This document shows, piece after piece, positions 60,133 through 64,000 of a stretch of DNA of 64,000 nt. The stretch is from Pseudomonas lundensis (GTDB taxonomy: Bacteria > Pseudomonadota > Gammaproteobacteria > Pseudomonadales > Pseudomonadaceae). The notes beneath the pieces are model-generated. The model saw nothing but the letters and a program-made list of their open reading frames with translations. It was not told the origin of the DNA and did not search any database. A program made the position numbers and the translations under genes. Each line of letters opens with the position of its first letter. Position 1 is the first letter of the stretch. Location: positions 1 to 64,000 of the forward strand of contig NZ_JYKY01000006.1 in NCBI RefSeq assembly GCF_001042985.1, in the 5' to 3' direction.

Positions 60133-61335
60133 CTACTTGTCCGGGCTGTCGATGATCAGCTGTTGCAGCGCAGTAGTGCGGCTGGACAGCGGTTGGCTGC
60201 GCCCGGCCCATTCGCCTGCTGTCGGTTGGCCAGCACGAGAGACGCGCGCAACCAGTTGGACTTCAGGAAAGTTCGACAGTTTCAATTGCGGCATCATCGC
60301 GTCGCGGTCACCCAGCTCGACGGTGATCGGCAGGTCGGCCACCGTCACCCGCTTGACGGCCAATGGCGCCGGCGGCCCGGTCACGGCGCGGGCGAAAATG
60401 AACACGCTGTCGGTGGGCAACACGCGGGCTTTTACCGCGTCGGCCAGGTCCACGCTGACCTTGATCGACGCCTCGGTCGCGGCCACCGGCGCTGTTTCGA
60501 CGCGCTCGCCATTGGCCTGCAGTTGCTCGCGGGCCTTCTGAATACCGCCTTCGAGGGCGGCGCGGGACGCATCGCCTTCAGGCAGTTCGTTCATCAGCCG
60601 CTGCCAGTAGCCAATGGCCTCCTGATAGCGCTTGGCTTCGAAGGCCGCGATACCCAGCAGGCCGAGGCTGGTGACCTCTTTGGGGTCAGCCTTGAGCGCC
60701 TCGTCGGTCAACGCCTGGGTCTTGTCACTCCACTGCTTGTTGTCGGCAAAGTACTGCGCCTGGGCCCACTGCCCCAGCAGCTCGGGCTGACGACCGGCCA
60801 CCGCGACCGTGCGCTCGAAGACCTTGGCCGCATCGGCCGGACGGTTTTGCGCCATGTAGGCGCGACCCAGGAAATACAAGCCTTCGGCGGATTCGGGCTG
60901 AGCCACGGCGGCGCGCTCCAGGCGGGCCACCATCTCGTCAAGGGACTGCGGCGGCTGGGCGAATTCGCGGGTCAGTTCGACTTTGTCGCTGGCGCCATAG
61001 TGCAAGTACAGCGCCACGCCCAGCACCGGCACCATGAACGCGGCCAGCAGAGGCACCACTTTGCCCAGGCTCGATACCCGCGCTGGCGCCGCGCCTTCGG
61101 TGTCGGCCAGCAGTTCACGCGCCGCTTCGGCGCGTCCGGCCTCCAGTTGCGCATCGGTCAACACGCCTTCATCGCGCTGCGCCTGCAACTCGGCCACACG
61201 CTCCTGGTACAGCGCGACGTTGAGTGCCGTGCGGTCTTCTTCACGCTGGGCGCGCCGGGCGCGCAGCACAGGGATCAAGATAAAGCTGAGGGCGATCAGT
61301 AGCAGCAAACCGGCTGCAAGCCAGAAATCAATCAT
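60133..61335 (-). CDS. ccmI: Cytochrome c biogenesis protein CcmI
   Basis: CcmI (CycH) holds the apocytochrome for haem ligation. The 400-residue protein has an N-terminal helix ([19 protein letters not shown]), a heptad-rich cytoplasmic loop ([18 protein letters not shown]), a second helix near residue 100, and a periplasmic TPR region ([29 protein letters not shown]). The C-terminal domain ([20 protein letters not shown]) completes the Pseudomonas form. It overlaps ccmH by 8 bases and is last in ccmF-G-H-I. Confidence 0.94.
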   Translation of the reverse strand: MIDFWLAAGLLLLIALSFILIPVLRARRAQREEDRTALNVALYQERVAELQAQRDEGVLTDAQLEAGRAEAARELLADTEGAAPARVSSLGKVVPLLAAFMVPVLGVALYLHYGASDKVELTREFAQPPQSLDEMVARLERAAVAQPESAEGLYFLGRAYMAQNRPADAAKVFERTVAVAGRQPELLGQWAQAQYFADNKQWSDKTQALTDEALKADPKEVTSLGLLGIAAFEAKRYQEAIGYWQRLMNELPEGDASRAALEGGIQKAREQLQANGERVETAPVAATEASIKVSVDLADAVKARVLPTDSVFIFARAVTGPPAPLAVKRVTVADLPITVELGDRDAMMPQLKLSNFPEVQLVARVSRAGQPTAGEWAGRSQPLSSRTTALQQLIIDSPDK

Positions 61336-61801
61336 CTTTGGTTTTATCCAGCAAAGTGTCGAGGCGCTGACGCTCCTCGGCAGAAAGGGTGTCCGTGCGG
61401 GTGGCGCGCTGCGTGCGACGGCGGCCCACGATCACGCCGATGACCACAAACCCGCCCACCAGCAAGACCAGCGGCCCGAACCACAGGATCGCGGTCTTGC
61501 CGGTCAGGGCCGGTTTGTAACGCACGAAATCGCCGTAGCGGTCGACCATGAAGTCGATGATTTGCTGGTTGTCCTTGCCCTCGCCCAGCATGCGGAAAAT
61601 CTCGCGCCGCAGGTCGGTGGCAATCGGTGCATTGGAATCGGCAATGTCCTGATTCTGGCACTTGGGGCAACGCAGCTCTTTGGTCAGTTCACGAAAACGG
61701 TCACGCTCGGCGTCGTTCTTGAACTCGTAGGTGTCGATGGCCGCCTGGGCCACGCCGGTCAGGGTCAGGCCAAACACCAGGGCGGTTAACCAGCGCTTCA
61801 T
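61328..61801 (-). CDS. ccmH: Cytochrome c biogenesis protein CcmH
   Basis: CcmH reduces the CxxCH Cys pair of apocytochrome c. The 157-residue protein has a signal peptide (20 residues, cleaved after AQA), the redox motif LRCPKCQNQ with Cys45/Cys48, IRREIF-type helix text ([13 protein letters not shown]), and one C-terminal membrane helix ([16 protein letters not shown]). The start is ATG 61801; an upstream extension in the same frame overlaps ccmG and is unlikely. Overlaps ccmG by 4 bases. Confidence 0.95.
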   Translation of the reverse strand: MKRWLTALVFGLTLTGVAQAAIDTYEFKNDAERDRFRELTKELRCPKCQNQDIADSNAPIATDLRREIFRMLGEGKDNQQIIDFMVDRYGDFVRYKPALTGKTAILWFGPLVLLVGGFVVIGVIVGRRRTQRATRTDTLSAEERQRLDTLLDKTKDD

Positions 61802-62334
61802 GGTTGGGCCTCGTCGACCAGCGCCTGGTATTTGCCCGCCAGTTGTTCGCGCCACACGGTTTCGTCGATCACGCCGACGAACTTGTGCCGAATGATGCCC
61901 TGGCTGTCGATCAGAAAGGTTTCTGGCGCGCCGTACACGCCCAGGTTCAGGCCCAGCGAACCGGCTTCGTCGTTAATGTCCAGTTGATACGGGTTGTGGA
62001 ATTCCTTGAGCCACTTTTGCGCATCGGCGTTGACGTCCTTGTAGTTGACCCCATGGATCACCACGCCCTGCGCGGCCAGTTTGGTCAGCACCGGGTGCTC
62101 GACGCGGCACGAAATGCACCACGTGGCCCACACGTTGACCAGCGCCGGTTTGCCCTTGAGGTCGGCCTCGGTCAGGGGGGTGCCACCGTCGACCGAGGGC
62201 AGGCTAAACGCCGGGAACGGCTTGCCGATCATGGCCGACGGCAGCTCGGTGGGGTCCAGGTACAGCCCTTTGTACAGAAAGCCCGCCATGGCCAAAAAGA
62301 TGGCCAGCGGAATCAGCATCAACCAGCGTCTCAT
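61798..62334 (-). CDS. ccmG: Thiol:disulfide interchange protein CcmG/DsbE
   Basis: CcmG passes electrons from DsbD to CcmH and apocytochrome c. The 178-residue protein has one N-terminal membrane helix, a thioredoxin fold with active site WATWCISCRVEHP (Cys73, Cys76) and the cis-Pro in GVYGAPETFLID. The acidic residues of the DsbE groove are kept. It overlaps both ccmF and ccmH by 4 bases. Confidence 0.96.
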   Translation of the reverse strand: MRRWLMLIPLAIFLAMAGFLYKGLYLDPTELPSAMIGKPFPAFSLPSVDGGTPLTEADLKGKPALVNVWATWCISCRVEHPVLTKLAAQGVVIHGVNYKDVNADAQKWLKEFHNPYQLDINDEAGSLGLNLGVYGAPETFLIDSQGIIRHKFVGVIDETVWREQLAGKYQALVDEAQP

Positions 62335-64000
62335 GCGGTGGCTCCTGTCATGCCCAGCGCTTCACGCACGCGGCTTTTCACCTTGACCCGATAACGACGG
62401 TCCAGCGCCGCCAGCAACCCGCCAAACCCGGTGAGCAAACCGCCCAGCCAGATCCAGCGCACAAACGGTTTGACGTGCACCCGCACGGCCCAGGCGCCAT
62501 CACCCAGCGGCTCGCCCAGCGCCACGTACAGATCGCGCGTAAACCCGGCGTCGATACCGGCCTCGGTCATCATCGACGACTGCACGGTGTACAGGCGTTT
62601 TTCCGGGTGCAAAACGCTGATTTCCTTGCCGTTGCGCACCACGCGCACGGTGCCTTTGTCCGACGTGAAGTTGGGGCCCTGATAGTGCTGGGCACCTTCA
62701 AAAATGAAGTGATAGCCGCCCAGCTCCATGGACTCACCCGGCGCCAGGCGCAGGTCGCGCTCGGCACTGTTCTGGCTCGACAACACCACGCCGAGCGCGC
62801 AAACGGCGATGCCCAGGTGCGCAATCTGCATGCCCCAATAGCTGCGGGTCAGGCTGCGCAGGCCTTTGAACAGCCCTTTGTGACGGGTTTTGTCGCCAAT
62901 GTCGCGCACCCCGGCCAACAGCACCCACGAGGCCAACATAAAGGTGGTCATGACGGCCCAGTTGAAATCGCCATAGGCCACACTGGCAATCGCCGACAAC
63001 GCGGCGCTGCCCAGCAACACCGGGGTCAGCATGCCCAGCAGCCACTTGACCGGCGTGTCTTTCCAGCGCACCAGCACGCCCACCGCCATCACCACCATCA
63101 ACACGGCCATCAACGGGATGAACAGCGCATCAAAATACGGTGGGCCCACCGACATCTTGGCGCCGGTCAGGGCATCGAGCACCATCGGGTACAAGGTGCC
63201 CAACAGAATCATCGACGCAGCCACCACCAGAATCAGGTTATTGCCCAGCAGCAGCGTTTCACGCGACCACAGGTTAAAGCCCACTTGGCTCTTGACCACC
63301 GGCGCCCGCAAGGCAAACAGCGTCAGCGAGCCACCCACCACGAACAGCAGGAAAATCAGGATGAACACGCCACGCTCAGGGTCCGAGGCGAACGCGTGAA
63401 CCGAGGTCAGCACGCCCGAACGCACCAGGAAGGTGCCCAGCAGGCTCAACGAGAAAGCCGCAATGGCCAGCAACACGGTCCAGCTTTTGAACACGCCGCG
63501 TTTTTCGGTCACGGCCAACGAGTGAATCAGCGCCGTGCCCACCAGCCAAGGCATGAAGGACGCGTTTTCCACCGGGTCCCAGAACCACCAGCCGCCCCAG
63601 CCAAGCTCGTAATAAGCCCACCACGAACCCAGCGTGATGCCGATGCCCAGGAATGCCCACGCCACAATGGTCCACGGCCGCGACCAGCGCGCCCAGGCCG
63701 CATCCAGCCGCCCGCCCAGCAACGCCGCAATGGCGAAGGCGAAGGCCACCGAAAAGCCCACGTAGCCCATGTACAGCATCGGCGGGTGCACGATCAGGCC
63801 GATGTCTTGCAACAGCGGGTTGAGGTCATTGCCGTTGGCCGGCATTTGCGGCAGCAAGCGGGTGAACGGGTTGGAAGTCAGGATCAGGAACAGCAAGAAG
63901 CCGACGCTGATCATGCCCATGATCGACAGCACCCGCGCCAGCATCACCTGCGGCAACTGGCGCGAGAAGATCGACACGGCGAAGGTCCAGCCACCGAGAA
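62331..64000 (-). CDS. ccmF: Haem lyase CcmF (C-terminal part; gene runs off the window)
   Basis: CcmF with CcmH/I ligates haem to apocytochrome c. About 556 residues are visible and the frame is open at the right edge (LGGWTFAVSIFSRQLP), so roughly 100 N-terminal residues lie outside. The WWD haem-handling domain is present as GWGGWWFWDPVENASFMPW, with external His ligands in HPPMLYMGYVG. Multiple helices and the large periplasmic loop near the C-terminus fit the family. It is upstream of ccmG in the operon. Confidence 0.96.
   Translation of the reverse strand, partial: LGGWTFAVSIFSRQLPQVMLARVLSIMGMISVGFLLFLILTSNPFTRLLPQMPANGNDLNPLLQDIGLIVHPPMLYMGYVGFSVAFAFAIAALLGGRLDAAWARWSRPWTIVAWAFLGIGITLGSWWAYYELGWGGWWFWDPVENASFMPWLVGTALIHSLAVTEKRGVFKSWTVLLAIAAFSLSLLGTFLVRSGVLTSVHAFASDPERGVFILIFLLFVVGGSLTLFALRAPVVKSQVGFNLWSRETLLLGNNLILVVAASMILLGTLYPMVLDALTGAKMSVGPPYFDALFIPLMAVLMVVMAVGVLVRWKDTPVKWLLGMLTPVLLGSAALSAIASVAYGDFNWAVMTTFMLASWVLLAGVRDIGDKTRHKGLFKGLRSLTRSYWGMQIAHLGIAVCALGVVLSSQNSAERDLRLAPGESMELGGYHFIFEGAQHYQGPNFTSDKGTVRVVRNGKEISVLHPEKRLYTVQSSMMTEAGIDAGFTRDLYVALGEPLGDGAWAVRVHVKPFVRWIWLGGLLTGFGGLLAALDRRYRVKVKSRVREALGMTGATA

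Noticed and set aside
1..64000. CRISPR arrays or defence systems
   Set aside because: No regularly spaced repeats and no Cas, restriction or abortive-infection domains were seen; repeats found are hairpins or paired operators.

Overview
The window reads as a chromosomal segment of a Pseudomonas from the P. fluorescens side of the genus. The evidence is the GC-rich coding style, the order tRNA-Ser - yccA - tusDCBE, the pair aroC / mtnBDC, the glyoxylate cluster tetR-glcG-gcl-hyi-glxR, and a ccmFGHI cytochrome c maturation operon. Genus follows from gene content and order as remembered; no species call is possible without a search.

Region by region. 1-2.75 kb: the end of an IS3-family element that cut a phage-type methyltransferase, then small phage-type genes, DUF4224 and a frameshifted integrase, stopping at the 3' end of tRNA-Ser(UGA): a prophage or island remnant. 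2.9-23.4 kb: mostly ordinary core genes (yccA, tusDCBE, a ybiB-like gene, glutathionyl-hydroquinone reductase, a CsrA/RsmA paralogue, ynfA, an LTA-synthase-like sulfatase, speE, ankyrin protein, DUF3509, methionine salvage mtnBDC, aroC, prmB, an Smr nuclease) with several unknown proteins. About 23.95-27.0 kb: a foreign block carrying a truncated relaxase, a frameshifted mobilisation protein, an orphan colicin/pyocin-type DNase domain with its immunity gene, and a truncated plasmid helix-turn-helix protein. It looks like a decayed bacteriocin-bearing mobilisable plasmid set down between a core hypothetical gene and folE. 27.0-32.8 kb: folE, glutaredoxin-like protein, GST, aminotransferase/MarR divergent pair, purine permease, LysE exporter. 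32.9-34.8 kb: a phospholipase-C-like gene split by a probable frameshift.

34.9-55.8 kb is the functional centre. hiuH, puuE, uraD, alc, allA and the membrane urate oxidase puuD convert urate to urea and glyoxylate. Two NCS2 permeases and two OmpK/Tsx-like porins bring purines in. gcl, hyi and glxR turn glyoxylate into glycerate, and a urea transporter follows. A shared palindrome TTGTATACAA stands before the purine permease, in the hiuH/puuE interval and twice in the glcG/gcl interval, suggesting one regulon. A-rich AAYAAYAA elements, the type read by Hfq/Crc, lie just before three of these genes. Xanthine dehydrogenase, guanine deaminase, urease and glycerate kinase are not in the window. 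Between these blocks lie a TetR/MFS divergent pair with three operator palindromes, a chemoreceptor gene with an in-frame stop, and a DUF808 protein.

55.9-64 kb: topB, a PhzF-like protein, an SDR, a lipoprotein, and ccmI-ccmH-ccmG-ccmF (ccmF runs off the window).

Recurrent oddities: four single-base frameshifts (integrase, mobilisation protein twice, phospholipase) each lie at a short homopolymer, so either gene decay or read error must be settled; the isochorismatase-fold protein lacks the usual nucleophilic Cys; and long near-perfect hairpins recur between genes. No rRNA, CRISPR array or replication origin was seen.
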